DNA of 64,000 nucleotides, from positions 11,244 to 75,243 of the forward strand of contig JBJFHL010000006.1 of NCBI GenBank assembly GCA_051893555.1, written 5' to 3'. Under the pieces are notes generated by a model that searched no databases, was not told the origin of the DNA, and was given only the letters and a program-made list of their open reading frames with translations. Of the stretch, positions 1-8,669 are shown in pieces. This DNA is from RGIG7179 sp051893555. GTDB lineage: Bacteria; Bacillota; Clostridia; Peptostreptococcales; Anaerovoracaceae. The translations under genes were made by a program, and so were the position numbers. Position 1 is the first letter of the stretch. Every line of letters begins with the position of its first letter.

Positions 1-164
1 TACCCGGCTTCCACCGCACGCCGAAAGGCTGCCATGGAGTTCTCCGGCACCACCGGTTTCCGATGGAGACCTCTATGTGCATATCTGTGCCGCAGCAGCT
101 CTTCAAGCTGCTTTTCTTTCGTGTTGCTTGATTCTTTCGTGTTGCTTGATTTTTTCTGTTTCAT
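1..164 (-). CDS. Glycerophosphodiester phosphodiesterase family protein, N-terminal fragment
   Basis: The first 54 or so residues of a gene that runs off the left edge. After a lysine- and serine-rich, probably cytosolic start comes HRYAHRGLH followed by PENSMAAF and EAG. This is the N-terminal signature of the GDPD family, in which the His-Arg-Gly and Glu-Asn residues form the start of the TIM-barrel active site that hydrolyses glycerophosphodiesters to glycerol-3-phosphate and an alcohol. The ATG at 164 has a GGGGG-type ribosome site; an in-frame ATG at 173 is an alternative. It lies downstream of the MFS and HAD genes on the same strand, so the three may handle a phosphorylated polyol or sugar; that link is inference. 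Confidence 0.8.
   Translation of the reverse strand, partial: MKQKKSSNTKESSNTKEKQLEELLRHRYAHRGLHRKPVVPENSMAAFRRAVEAG
114..149. repeat. Tandem 18-bp duplication inside the GDPD start region
   Basis: Two identical head-to-tail copies of an 18-bp unit (114-131 and 132-149) encode a duplicated ESSNTK-type hexapeptide near the N-terminus of the GDPD protein. The frame is kept, so it only lengthens a presumably disordered leader. Confidence 0.85.
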
Positions 165-203
165 ATTCCCCATTTCCCCCTTTATTATATATATCTGTCG
201 TTT

Positions 204-1538
204 TTAATCCTCCACATCAAAGGCTTCCAGCTTATCCTTCGGTACCTCTGGCCGGCTGTCTCCGTGCTTCACCATAAGCATGGTACAGAATGCCACAGCA
301 GCAAAGAAAGCGGCATACGGGAACAACGTCCAGTAACCCACATGCTCCAGGAAGAAGCCGGACAACACCGGCGTCAGTACCTGTGCTGCCATACTGAAGG
401 TATAGTACATTCCGGTAAACTTTCCGATATCGCTGCCTTTACACATTTCCACTACCATCGGATAGGAATTCACGTTGATGGACGCCCATGCCATACCTAC
501 CAGGAAGAAGATGATGTTCACACCGAAATTGGGTTCCTTGAAGAAGAAACCGCTTCCGAAGCAGCACGCCAGCAGCGCCACTCCGAAGAGAATCACCTTT
601 TTCCGCCCGAAGCGGCTGGACAACATACCCACCGGCAGGAAGGACACCAGGGCGCCAACCGATGCCACCATCAATGCACCGGCAAAGCTTCCGCCCTCCA
701 TGCCCCACATTTCCGTGGCATATTTGGAAAATGCGGTGGTCACACTGTTATATGCCATATACCAGAAAGCCACCGAAAGCAGCAAAAATATCAGGCTTCG
801 CTTCACATCCGCCGGGAGAGAAGCCGCTGCATTCTTGATCCCGCCGGCACTGCGTCCCGCTTCGGATCCGGTTTCGGATCCGCCTTCTGCCGCATCATCT
901 TCTGCAATGCCCCATTCTCTTTCCTGCGCCAGTCTTTCCGCAGTAAATTTCTTCTCATCCACCCGGAACAACAAAACCAGCAGAGCCAGCACCATGACCA
1001 CAGCCACAGCGATGAACAGCGGTTCATAATTCGGTGTCTGTCCGTCTCCCACCAGGAACATGATGAATACCAGCGCCAGCACCACGCCGATGGCGCCCAT
1101 CAGGTTGATAATGGCATTTGCTTTGGAACGGAGCGGCTTCGGCGTCACATCCGGCATGAGAGAAACCGCCGGTGACCGGAACGTACTCATAAACATCAGG
1201 GTCATCAGCAGCGCAAATACAAACAGCACCAGGTTACGCCCGTTGGCCGCAGCCGGCAGCAGCAGCATGAACACGCAGGCACCGATGGTTCCCACCAGGA
1301 TAAACGGCGTCCGCTTGCCCCGTTTCGTATTCACCTTATCCGACCATGCCCCGAAAAGCGGAAGCATGAACAGTGCAAAGATATTATCCAGCGCCATGAT
1401 GCCCCCCGACAGGGTATCCCCGATCTCAAAGCTGTACTTTAAGATCAGCGGAATAATGTTGTCATACACCTGCCAGAAGGTGCTGATGGCTAAAAATGCA
1501 AAACCAATCAGAATCGTTCTTTTGTTATTGAGTTTCAT
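204..1538 (-). CDS. MFS transporter (SLC45-like)
   Basis: A 444-residue, 12-helix major facilitator. The first helix carries FWQVYDNIIPLIL, and loop 2-3 carries GAWSDKVNTKRGKRTPFI, the MFS loop motif in the form found in the SLC45/GPH-like sugar transporter branch. A charged central loop (about residues 190-245, rich in Glu, Ala and Gly) separates the two six-helix halves, and the second half repeats the loop motif as GRKKV. The start MKLNNKRT at 1538 overlaps the end of the HAD gene by 14 bp, so translation is probably coupled. Substrate cannot be read from the sequence; a sugar, glycoside or glycerophosphodiester would fit the neighbours. Confidence 0.8.
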   Translation of the reverse strand: MKLNNKRTILIGFAFLAISTFWQVYDNIIPLILKYSFEIGDTLSGGIMALDNIFALFMLPLFGAWSDKVNTKRGKRTPFILVGTIGACVFMLLLPAAANGRNLVLFVFALLMTLMFMSTFRSPAVSLMPDVTPKPLRSKANAIINLMGAIGVVLALVFIMFLVGDGQTPNYEPLFIAVAVVMVLALLVLLFRVDEKKFTAERLAQEREWGIAEDDAAEGGSETGSEAGRSAGGIKNAAASLPADVKRSLIFLLLSVAFWYMAYNSVTTAFSKYATEMWGMEGGSFAGALMVASVGALVSFLPVGMLSSRFGRKKVILFGVALLACCFGSGFFFKEPNFGVNIIFFLVGMAWASINVNSYPMVVEMCKGSDIGKFTGMYYTFSMAAQVLTPVLSGFFLEHVGYWTLFPYAAFFAAVAFCTMLMVKHGDSRPEVPKDKLEAFDVED

Positions 1539-2391
1539 TTTCGTTTCCTGTTCCTTTCCCGAAAACTTCTCCGATATCATTGAAAATATATGCAGGCTGC
1601 ACATCGCTTGTTTCCAGATCTTCCAGCGTTCCCTCCCCGGAAAGCACGAAGATGGTATCAATTCCCGCATTGACACCGCAGGCAATGTCGGTATACAGCC
1701 GGTCTCCGATGAGCACTGCGTCCTCCGGCGCACAGCCCGTCTTTTTCAGCGCCAGATACACCATGTCAGGCTGGGGTTTGCCCACAAAATACGGCAGCCG
1801 CCCCGTGGCATGCTCCAGCATCTGGCAGATAGATCCGCAGTCAGGCACTGCGCCCCAGGCGGTGGGGCAGACCCAGTCTGGATTCGTCGCAAAATATTCC
1901 GTCCCGGCCGTCAGCAGGCGGCTGGCATCTTCCAGTTTCTGAAAGGTCAGCTCCCGGTCAAAGCCCGCAATGAGGATGTCCACCGTCTCCATCGTCCTGT
2001 CATTTCCTGCGTCCATCGGCCTGTCATTCTCCTCAGCCGACAGGCTGGTCAAAATCCGAAATCCCGCCTCTTCCATCTGCCGGCGAAAGGATTCCGTTCC
2101 CATCAGATAGATCCGCTTCTGCCGCGCCGCCGATGGGCCGTATCGCCGCTCCAGGAAGGAGATCATGGCATCCACCGACGTGACAAAATCCTCAGGAACC
2201 GCCGGAATGCCCAGCCGTGCAAGTTTTGCGACGTAATCGGACACCCCCCGGGACGAATTATTGGTCAGAAAGAGATACCTTCCGCCCTGCGCCCGCACCT
2301 GCTGCAGAAAGGGCAACGTGCCGGAAAACACGTGATCGTCCAGGTAAATGGTCCCGTCCATATCCAGCAAAAACAGTTTTTTTCCTCTCAA
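1525..2391 (-). CDS. HAD-IIA family hydrolase (NagD-like phosphatase)
   Basis: A 288-residue cytosolic phosphatase. Motif I is LLDMDGTIYL (nucleophile Asp10 and general acid Asp12), motif II is LTNNSS, and motif IV is GDRLYTDI near the C-terminus with the C2a cap between them; this is the HAD-IIA/NagD-AraL-PNP layout. Family members dephosphorylate sugar phosphates, nucleotides or phosphoglycolate; the substrate here is not known. The start is TTG at 2391, preceded by GGGAGG eight bases upstream; no ATG fits. First gene of the HAD-MFS-GDPD run. Confidence 0.85.
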   Translation of the reverse strand: MRGKKLFLLDMDGTIYLDDHVFSGTLPFLQQVRAQGGRYLFLTNNSSRGVSDYVAKLARLGIPAVPEDFVTSVDAMISFLERRYGPSAARQKRIYLMGTESFRRQMEEAGFRILTSLSAEENDRPMDAGNDRTMETVDILIAGFDRELTFQKLEDASRLLTAGTEYFATNPDWVCPTAWGAVPDCGSICQMLEHATGRLPYFVGKPQPDMVYLALKKTGCAPEDAVLIGDRLYTDIACGVNAGIDTIFVLSGEGTLEDLETSDVQPAYIFNDIGEVFGKGTGNENETQ

Positions 2392-2453
2392 GACTTCCGC
2401 CTCCCTTCGCGCCCGCTGATTTTATTATACCGAAATTCTCCGCCGCTGGCAAT

Positions 2454-2495
2454 AAAAAACCGGAAACACCCTTATATAGAAAGGCGTTCCGGTTT
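2454..2495 (-). terminator. Rho-independent terminator after the 2511 gene
   Basis: Read on the minus strand, an AACCGGAA-type stem closes a loop of about 20 bases and is followed by GGTTTTTT. It lies 16 bases beyond the stop codon of the secreted-protein gene. Confidence 0.75.
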
Positions 2496-2510
2496 ATTCA
2501 TCATGTTCTG

Positions 2511-3416
2511 TTATACCTGCTGGGTCTGCTTGGTCTTCACATTGTAGGTGTAGGTAATGAAATTCCAGTTACCCGCATCGACACGGTAGGTGATCACGCT
2601 GCCTTTCATGGACAGACCCTGTGCACCATCCAGAGTGACCTCAAGCTTGTCGTTCTTACCGCTTGCGGTGCAGCTGTAAACCTTTTTAGAGGAAGAGGTG
2701 TATTTGGAATAATACAGCTTTCCGTCATAATATCCCAGTGCATCGGCATTTTTTGCAATGGAAACGCTCTTGAAAGATTTGCAGTCGTAAGCACGAAGCT
2801 GGACGCTGCCATCCGAATTATCTTTCAGATAATAGATATATCTGGTGCCGCCGGCCGCATAGTCGAAGCAGAAATTGCTTAATCTCTTCTTTAATGTCCC
2901 GGACTTCAGACCGATGGAATACAGACCATCCTTCGAGCTTGGTTCCTCATCTTTGCTGACGTATCTGTCAAAAAACAGGACATTATTATAAACAGAAACC
3001 AGGTTGATATAGGTTTCTATTCCTTCCGGAGTTTTAATTGTCTTTATTTTTTTCAGACCGGTTCCGTCTGTCTTGCAGGAGTAAATAATATCGCAGCTAT
3101 TTGGTCTGTCTTTTACGGAAAAATACACGGTATTTCCATTGGAAATCAATTTATCAGAAAGCCATACCATATCGCTGCCTCCGGCTGCACAGTCAAAGAG
3201 CAGTGTACCTTCTCCATCCTGACTGTCACCGCAGCGCAGCTGCTTAAAGTCAGAGCTCCACAAATACGTATTTCCAAGCTTTGTGCTGTCGTCATACAGA
3301 GAACCTGCCTGATAGGTTGCTGCATCGGCTTTGGCAGGAATCAGACAGCAAAGGAGCAGAAGAACAAAAATCGCTCCAAAAATGTGTGCGGTGTTTTTCA
3401 GTAAGTTCGTCTTCAT
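2511..3416 (-). CDS. Secreted protein with DUF5050-like beta-propeller repeats
   Basis: A 301-residue protein with a clear signal peptide (hydrophobic FGAIFVLLLLCCL, then AKADA). The mature part is built of repeats of the kind YFSVKDRPNSCDIIYSCKTDG, LYSIGLKSGTLKKRL, IYYLKDNSDGSVQLRAYD and YDGKLYYSKYTSSSKKVYS, that is Tyr-Tyr beta strands followed by a hydrophilic turn. This matches the DUF5050/LDL-receptor-like propeller seen in many clostridial exported proteins, whose role is unknown. Start at 3416 chosen because GAGGG lies seven bases upstream; an upstream in-frame ATG at 3440 has no such site and spoils the signal peptide. Single-gene unit with its own terminator. Confidence 0.7.
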   Translation of the reverse strand: MKTNLLKNTAHIFGAIFVLLLLCCLIPAKADAATYQAGSLYDDSTKLGNTYLWSSDFKQLRCGDSQDGEGTLLFDCAAGGSDMVWLSDKLISNGNTVYFSVKDRPNSCDIIYSCKTDGTGLKKIKTIKTPEGIETYINLVSVYNNVLFFDRYVSKDEEPSSKDGLYSIGLKSGTLKKRLSNFCFDYAAGGTRYIYYLKDNSDGSVQLRAYDCKSFKSVSIAKNADALGYYDGKLYYSKYTSSSKKVYSCTASGKNDKLEVTLDGAQGLSMKGSVITYRVDAGNWNFITYTYNVKTKQTQQV

Positions 3417-3452
3417 AAGTATGCCCTCATGCTTTCCCATTTTCAGAGTGTC

Positions 3453-3484
3453 AAAAAAGGGGACTGCAAAACAGTCCCCTTTCT
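3453..3484 (-). terminator. Terminator of the bcd-etfB-etfA operon
   Basis: AAAGGGGACTG, loop CAAAA, CAGTCCCCTTT: an 11-bp GC-rich stem with a T-run on the minus strand, 31 bases past the etfA stop. Confidence 0.9.
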
Positions 3485-3515
3485 GTTTGATTTTTACTGA
3501 ATCGCCGAAACGATC

Positions 3516-4817
3516 TTATTTCGTAGTAGCGTCGTACAGAGCTTCAGCGTTATCCCATTCCTTGATGATTTCAGGGATTACCTTGTACAGGTCGCCTACG
3601 ATTGCATAGTCAGCAACTTCCATGATCGGAGCATCCGGATCCTTGTTGATCGCAACGATGCAGTTGGAAGTCTGCATACCAGCCAGGTGCTGAATTGCAC
3701 CGGAGATACCGCATGCAAAGTAGATTTCAGGCTTTACAGTGGTACCGGTCTGGCCTACCTGGTGGGAGTGATCGATCCAGCCAGCATCTACTGCTGCACG
3801 GGAAGAACCAACTACGCCGCCAACCTTGTCAGCGAATTCCTTCATCAGTTCGAAACCGGAAGCATCGCCCAGACCACGTCCGCCGGAGCAGATGATCTTA
3901 GCGTCAGTCAGGGATACCATTTCCTTCATGGATTTTACGATATCCTTGATTTCGATTCTGATATCGGAAGCCTTGATGTCCGGCTTAACATTTACGATTT
4001 CACCGGTAGCACCAGGAACTCTTTCCTGCTTCTGCATTACGCCAGGTCTTACCGTGGACATCTGCGGTCTGGTCTTCGGGCAGATGATGGTAGCCATCAG
4101 GTTACCGCCGAATGCCGGACGAGTCTGCTTGATTCCGGTGGATGGATCGTTCGGATCCAGCGTGGAAGTGTCCAGAGTGGTGTTTGCCTTTGCGAATTCG
4201 ATGTACTTGGAAACCTTAACGTCCAGGTGTGTACAGTCAGCAGTCAGACCGGTGTTGCATCTTGCAGCGATACGAGGTGCGAAGTCACGGCCGATGTGGG
4301 TAGCACCGTACAGAACGATTTCAGGCTTGTATTCGTCGATCAGCTGCTTCATAACCTTGGTGTAACCGTCGGTGGTGTAGTTTTCCAGTAATGGATCCTG
4401 TACCATGTAAACCTTTTCTGCACCATATTCGAAGCATTCCTGAGCCAGGTGGTCGATGTTGTTACCGATCAGTACTGCGCAGATCTGGGTATCATCGCTG
4501 ATATCCTTTGCCAGCTTCTTACCTTCGCCCAGCAGTTCCAGAGCTACGTTCTGGATCTTGCCCTGTCTCTGTTCTGCAAATACCCAGATGTGCTTGTATG
4601 CGGACAGGTCAACAGCAGCTTCCTGCTTCTTTTCCTGGATTGCACCAAACTTACAAGCGGTTAAGCACTGGTTACAGAAGGAGCACTTTGCATTAACTTT
4701 TGCAACCTTACCCAGCTTGTTGCCATCATAAGGTTCGAATTCGAAGGCATCATACGGACAGGATTTAAAGCACAGTCCGCAGCCAATACATTTTTCTTTT
4801 AAAATTTCAATAGCCAT
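3516..4817 (-). CDS. etfA: Electron transfer flavoprotein alpha subunit with N-terminal 2x[4Fe-4S] ferredoxin domain
   Basis: 433 residues. Residues 1-60 form a ferredoxin with two four-cysteine clusters (Cys10, 13, 16, 20 and Cys45, 48, 51, 55). This is followed by a standard EtfA: an alpha/beta domain (KHIWVFAEQRQGKI) and the C-terminal FAD domain with GGRGLGD, SSRAAVDAGW, the QVGQTG motif and ISGAIQHLAGM. With EtfB and an acyl-CoA dehydrogenase it forms a complex that transfers electrons between NADH, crotonyl-CoA and possibly ferredoxin. An added ferredoxin domain is known from EtfA homologues such as CarE of caffeate respiration and LctC of lactate oxidation; whether it changes bifurcation here is inference. 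AGGAGG precedes the ATG. Last gene of the operon. Confidence 0.95.
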   Translation of the reverse strand: MAIEILKEKCIGCGLCFKSCPYDAFEFEPYDGNKLGKVAKVNAKCSFCNQCLTACKFGAIQEKKQEAAVDLSAYKHIWVFAEQRQGKIQNVALELLGEGKKLAKDISDDTQICAVLIGNNIDHLAQECFEYGAEKVYMVQDPLLENYTTDGYTKVMKQLIDEYKPEIVLYGATHIGRDFAPRIAARCNTGLTADCTHLDVKVSKYIEFAKANTTLDTSTLDPNDPSTGIKQTRPAFGGNLMATIICPKTRPQMSTVRPGVMQKQERVPGATGEIVNVKPDIKASDIRIEIKDIVKSMKEMVSLTDAKIICSGGRGLGDASGFELMKEFADKVGGVVGSSRAAVDAGWIDHSHQVGQTGTTVKPEIYFACGISGAIQHLAGMQTSNCIVAINKDPDAPIMEVADYAIVGDLYKVIPEIIKEWDNAEALYDATTK

Positions 4818-4832
4818 TGTATTTCCTCCTAA

Positions 4833-5639
4833 TTAGATGATGTGCTTACCCTTAAGCTGAATTAACAGATTCTTAGCCTGTTCGTTTTCAGTATCTCCAG
4901 CGACTTTCTGGCCAGGAGCCTTCGGAGCCGGTGTGAAGGATCTGAATACGTTTGTCGGGGAAGCTTCCAGACCAACCTTGGTCAGGTCAACTTCGATATC
5001 CTTTGCGTTCCAGACTTTGATGTCCTTTGCGCCGAAGATACCCTTCATGTGCATGTATCTAGGCTCGTTTAATTCCTTGATCGCGGTCAGCATGCAAGGA
5101 GTCTGCAGGTGAATCAGTTCATAACCGTCTTCCAGCTGTCTCTTTACGGTGATGTCCTTCATGTTGTCTGCAATTTCGAATTCTTCTACGTAAGTAACCT
5201 GCGGCAGATCCAGCTTTTCAGCGATCTGCGGACCAACCTGTGCGGTATCTCCGTCGATCGCCTGACGACCGGCAAAGATCAGGTCAGCAGGGCCGTTTTC
5301 CTTTTCCCACTTGCGTACAGCAGCTTCCAGCGTGTTGGAAGTAGCCCAGGTATCGGAACCGCCGACTGCTCTGTCGGATACCAGGATACCTTCGTCTGCA
5401 CCCTTCGCAATACATTCGAATAATAAGTCGCTTGCCTGCGGAGGTCCCATGGAGATAACGGTGATATGAGTATCAGGATGCTTATCCTTGATTCTTAAAG
5501 CTTCTTCCAGAGCGTTCGCATCGTCGTGGTTCAGAATGGATGGAACACCGTCTCTGATTAATGTTCCTGTCTTAGGGTTAATCTTGATAACGTTTGTATC
5601 AGGAACCTGTTTTGCACATACAATAATGTTAAATGCCAT
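4833..5639 (-). CDS. etfB: Electron transfer flavoprotein beta subunit
   Basis: 268 residues beginning MAFNIIVCAKQVPDT, the EtfB signature. LNHDDANALEEALRIKD and GRQAIDGDTAQVGPQIAEKL are typical of the nucleotide-binding part that holds the second flavin in bifurcating Etfs. The start at 5639 has AGGAGG seven bases upstream; an in-frame ATG at 5657 would bury this site. Lies 20 bp after bcd and 15 bp before etfA, so co-transcribed. Confidence 0.95.
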   Translation of the reverse strand: MAFNIIVCAKQVPDTNVIKINPKTGTLIRDGVPSILNHDDANALEEALRIKDKHPDTHITVISMGPPQASDLLFECIAKGADEGILVSDRAVGGSDTWATSNTLEAAVRKWEKENGPADLIFAGRQAIDGDTAQVGPQIAEKLDLPQVTYVEEFEIADNMKDITVKRQLEDGYELIHLQTPCMLTAIKELNEPRYMHMKGIFGAKDIKVWNAKDIEVDLTKVGLEASPTNVFRSFTPAPKAPGQKVAGDTENEQAKNLLIQLKGKHII

Positions 5640-5659
5640 TTCAATTTCCTCCTGCAATC

Positions 5660-6802
5660 TTATTTCTTGAAAGTCTTACCAGCGATTACCATTCTCTGAA
5701 CTTCAGAAGTACCTTCGTAGATTTCGGTAATCTTAGCGTCTCTCATCATTCTTTCAACCGGATAATCCTTGGTGTAGCCGTATCCGCCGTGGTACTGTAC
5801 GCACTTGGTAGTTACAGCCATTGCAGTTTCAGCAGCGTATAACTTAGCCATTGCAGCAGCTTCGCCATAAGCCATGTGCTTATCCTTCATGTCAGCAGCT
5901 CTGTAAACCAGCAGTCTTGCAGCTTCGATTCTGGTCTTCAGGTCAGCCATTTCGAACTGCAGAGCCTGGAACTGGGACAGCTTCTTGCCAAACTGTTTTC
6001 TTGCGTTCATGTATTCAACGGTTACGTCGAATGCACCCTGTGCGATACCCAGAGCCTGGGAAGCGATACCGATACGGCCGCCGTCCAGAGTGGACATTGC
6101 AACCTTGAAGCCGTCGCCAACCTGACCTAACAGTCTGTCAGCAGGGATTTCGCAGTTCTGGAAAATCAGTTCGGTCGTGGAGGATGCGCAGATACCCATC
6201 TTATCTTCGGTCTTACCGATGGAGAATCCAGGGTCGCCCTTTTCTACGATGAATGCGGAAATTCCGTGGTTGCCCTTCTTCTTGTCAGTCATAGCCATTA
6301 CAACGAATACGTCAGCATATCCGCCGTTGGTGATAAATACCTTGGCACCGTTCAGGATCCACTTGTCGCCAACCAGTTCTGCTCTGGTCTGCTGACCGGA
6401 AGCGTCAGTACCTGCGTTTGGTTCGGTCAGACCGAATGCACCCAGCTTCTTGCCGCTTAATAAGTCAGGCAGATATTTCTGCTTCTGTTCTTCATTACCC
6501 CAGTTGAAGATAGGCCAGCAGCAGAGGGAAGTGTGTGCGGAGCAGATAACGCCTGTGGATGCACATACTCTGGATAATTCTTCTACAGTGATTGCGTAGG
6601 AAATGTGGTCACCGCCCATTCCACCGTATTCGGTAGGGAACGGAATACCTAACAGGCCGAATTTGGCCATTTTTTCTACAGTTTCAACAGGGAATCTGTG
6701 TTCCTTGTCGATATCTGCAGCTAACGGTTCAACTTCGTTCGTGGCAAAGTCTCTTACCATTTTTCTTACGAATTCTTGTTCCTTCGTTAGTTGAAAATTC
6801 AT
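5660..6802 (-). CDS. bcd: Acyl-CoA dehydrogenase, probably butyryl-CoA dehydrogenase
   Basis: 380 residues, the normal length of short-chain acyl-CoA dehydrogenases. FGLTEPNAGTDA contacts FAD, WILNGAKVFITNGG is the family signature, and YEGTSEVQR supplies the catalytic base Glu363 in the position used by butyryl- and short-chain enzymes. The YHGGYGYTKDYPVERMMRD block is also conserved. First gene of the bcd-etfB-etfA unit, so it likely reduces crotonyl-CoA (or an amino-acid-derived enoyl-CoA) with electrons delivered by the Etf. A strong AAGGAGG site precedes the ATG. The thiolase, crotonase and hydroxybutyryl-CoA dehydrogenase genes often found with it are absent from this window, so the exact acyl substrate is inferred. 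Confidence 0.93.
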   Translation of the reverse strand: MNFQLTKEQEFVRKMVRDFATNEVEPLAADIDKEHRFPVETVEKMAKFGLLGIPFPTEYGGMGGDHISYAITVEELSRVCASTGVICSAHTSLCCWPIFNWGNEEQKQKYLPDLLSGKKLGAFGLTEPNAGTDASGQQTRAELVGDKWILNGAKVFITNGGYADVFVVMAMTDKKKGNHGISAFIVEKGDPGFSIGKTEDKMGICASSTTELIFQNCEIPADRLLGQVGDGFKVAMSTLDGGRIGIASQALGIAQGAFDVTVEYMNARKQFGKKLSQFQALQFEMADLKTRIEAARLLVYRAADMKDKHMAYGEAAAMAKLYAAETAMAVTTKCVQYHGGYGYTKDYPVERMMRDAKITEIYEGTSEVQRMVIAGKTFKK

Positions 6803-6898
6803 TTAAATGCCTCCTTAAATTATAATAACGGGTCCAGTATGCGGAACCGTATTTCTGACCTGTGTTACTCACATAAAGTCATAACAACATACAATAAT

Positions 6899-6927
6899 AT
6901 TAAACCACTTTTTTGTTAATATTGCAA
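6899..6927 (-). promoter_or_regulatory. Candidate promoter of bcd-etfBA
   Basis: TTGCAA (6922-6927), 17-bp AT-rich spacer, TTTAAT (6899-6904) on the minus strand. It leaves a leader of about 90 bases before bcd. Confidence 0.5.
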
Positions 6928-7034
6928 CAAAATTTTGTCCTTTCCGGGCACAAAAAGTCGAAAAAAATTCCCCCTCTGCCCCAAAACGGACCGGGAGAAA
7001 ACATTTTGTGAAAAAACACGAAAATAATGAAAAA

Positions 7035-7715
7035 TCATCGTTCTCCCGACACCTTCGGTGCCATCTCCCGCAGGGTCTTTTTTTCAATGCGGCAGACCTG
7101 AACCTGAGAGATTCCCAGCATGTCTGCCACCTGCTGCTGGGTATAGTCCTTATAATAACGCAGCACGATCACCTGGCGTGCCCGGGGCTCCAGAGATGCC
7201 ACTGCGCTGGCCAGATCGATCCTGGCGATATCCTGCTCTTCCCGGTCGGTCCACATGGCTGCATCGGTTTCAGCAGCGATCCCGTCCACATCCTGCATGT
7301 TTTTCAGCACATCGGACGCCTGACAGGCTTCCAGCACCCGGTCTGCCGTCAGTCCTGTCATCTCCGCAAGCTGGGTTAGATGGGGCGACACTCCGTACTG
7401 TTTGAGGAAATCGCTCTCCGCGCGCCGCACCAATGCCGCATCGGCTTTCAGGCTGCGGCTCATTTTCACGCTGCCCTGATCCCGGATCTGTGACCGGATC
7501 TCTCCGGCGATCATGGGTACCGCATAAGTCGAAAACTGCAGCCCGCGTTCTTCCTCAAACCGCTGTGCAGCCTTCAGCAGACCGATATAACCGATCTGTA
7601 TCAGATCATCCGGCTCTTCTCCATATGTTCTGGCAAGCCGCATAGCCACAGACTTCACCAGCCCGCCGTGCTTTTCCACCACAGCTTCCAGTTCTTCTTT
7701 TGTCCGAACGCCCAT
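7035..7715 (-). CDS. sigF: Forespore sigma factor SigF (SpoIIAC)
   Basis: 226 residues with sigma-70 regions 2 (DDLIQIGYIGLLKAAQRFEEERGLQFSTYAVPMI), 3 and 4 (RARQVIVLRYYKDYTQQQVADMLGISQVQVCRIEKKTL). The region 2 core plus its place directly after spoIIAA and spoIIAB identify it as SigF, the first compartment-specific sporulation sigma factor, held inactive by SpoIIAB until septation. The ATG at 7715 is one base after the spoIIAB stop, so translation is coupled. Last gene of the operon. Confidence 0.95.
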   Translation of the reverse strand: MGVRTKEELEAVVEKHGGLVKSVAMRLARTYGEEPDDLIQIGYIGLLKAAQRFEEERGLQFSTYAVPMIAGEIRSQIRDQGSVKMSRSLKADAALVRRAESDFLKQYGVSPHLTQLAEMTGLTADRVLEACQASDVLKNMQDVDGIAAETDAAMWTDREEQDIARIDLASAVASLEPRARQVIVLRYYKDYTQQQVADMLGISQVQVCRIEKKTLREMAPKVSGER

Positions 7716-7716
7716 A

Positions 7717-8154
7717 TCAGATTCCGCAATATGTATCCAGTTTCTTGATCATGGTTACAGTGGTCCCCTCTCCCGGACGGCTGTCCACCCTGATCTTGTC
7801 CATGAAGCTTTCCATAACGGTGAATCCCATACCGGAACAGTTTTCTCCCGTGTCGGTGGTGTACATGGGTTCCATGGCCCTGGCGATGTTTTCAATTCCC
7901 ACACCACGATCTGCCACACGGATCATGATCGTATCCCTGGCGGGCATCATGAATTCCAGGCTCATGTCTCCCTTGATCTCGCCGGGATATGCATGAAGTG
8001 CCACATTGCTCACTGCCTCAGATACTGCCGTTTTTATCTCTGTCAGTTCGTCCACCGTGGGGTCCATCTCCGCTGCATAGGCGCCTGCCACAGCTCTGGC
8101 AAGGCTCTGGCTCTCCAGTGTTCCTTCCAGCTGTACCTTCATCTTTCTTTCCAT
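7717..8154 (-). CDS. spoIIAB: Anti-sigma F factor and SpoIIAA kinase
   Basis: About 145 residues of GHKL ATPase fold. The N-box is AVSEAVSNVALHAYPG, the G1 box RVADRGVGI and the G2 region ENCSGMGFTVM. It binds and inhibits SigF and phosphorylates SpoIIAA. The spoIIAA stop and the ATG at 8154 share a base (TGATG), with AGAGGTG just upstream, which decides this start; a GTG at 8160 would be in frame but has no better site. Confidence 0.95.
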   Translation of the reverse strand: MERKMKVQLEGTLESQSLARAVAGAYAAEMDPTVDELTEIKTAVSEAVSNVALHAYPGEIKGDMSLEFMMPARDTIMIRVADRGVGIENIARAMEPMYTTDTGENCSGMGFTVMESFMDKIRVDSRPGEGTTVTMIKKLDTYCGI

Positions 8155-8552
8155 CAGCACACCTCTTTTCCGTGCAAATATGCGACCGCATCTTCTTTCG
8201 TTTCCGTATATTTCATCAGAGAAAAAATCCCTGCCATATGCAGAATGCTGTAGATCTTCTGGCTGCAGCCTGCGAGAACTACTCTGCCGCCGACGGAGTG
8301 GGCAGTGCCGGCGGCGATGTCAGCGCCGGTTTCTGCGGCGGCCTGCAGCCGTTTGTATCTGCCCAGCACAACGCCGATCCCCGCGCTGTCCATAAATGTC
8401 ACTCTGCTGAAGTCGAAGATCAGGTGTTTCGCTCCGTACCTGTCCATTGTATCGTCGATCTCACTGCGCACTTTCGCTGCCGCATGATGATCCAGTTCTC
8501 CCATGAGCTGTGCGGTCAGTGTGTCTCCGGTCATCTCATAAATGATCTCCAT
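8154..8552 (-). CDS. spoIIAA: Anti-sigma F factor antagonist
   Basis: 132-residue STAS-domain protein. FDFSRVTFMDSAGIGVVLGRYK contains the conserved Asp-Ser pair whose serine is phosphorylated by SpoIIAB; when dephosphorylated by SpoIIE the protein frees SigF. Start at 8552 follows AGGAGG by nine bases. The reading frame stays open to 8639, but that stretch is proline- and arginine-rich, has no ribosome site and encodes small repeats, so I treat it as leader. Confidence 0.95.
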   Translation of the reverse strand: MEIIYEMTGDTLTAQLMGELDHHAAAKVRSEIDDTMDRYGAKHLIFDFSRVTFMDSAGIGVVLGRYKRLQAAAETGADIAAGTAHSVGGRVVLAGCSQKIYSILHMAGIFSLMKYTETKEDAVAYLHGKEVC

Positions 8553-8669
8553 TCTTTTTTCCCTCCTTTTCCCGGTCTGCAGGGGCGGACGGTTCCGAAC
8601 GGCCATTCTGCCTCGGACGGTTCCGGACAGCCCGGCCATATTACTTTGGACGGCCCACTACCCCAGCCT

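Noticed and set aside
6991..7046. Inverted repeat GGGAGAA/TTCTCCC around the sigF stop as a terminator
   Set aside because: The loop is about 40 bases and one arm lies inside the coding sequence; too weak to call.
8553..8639. N-terminal extension of SpoIIAA by 29 residues
   Set aside because: Proline/arginine-rich, not found in the family, and the AGGAGG site lies right before the inner ATG.
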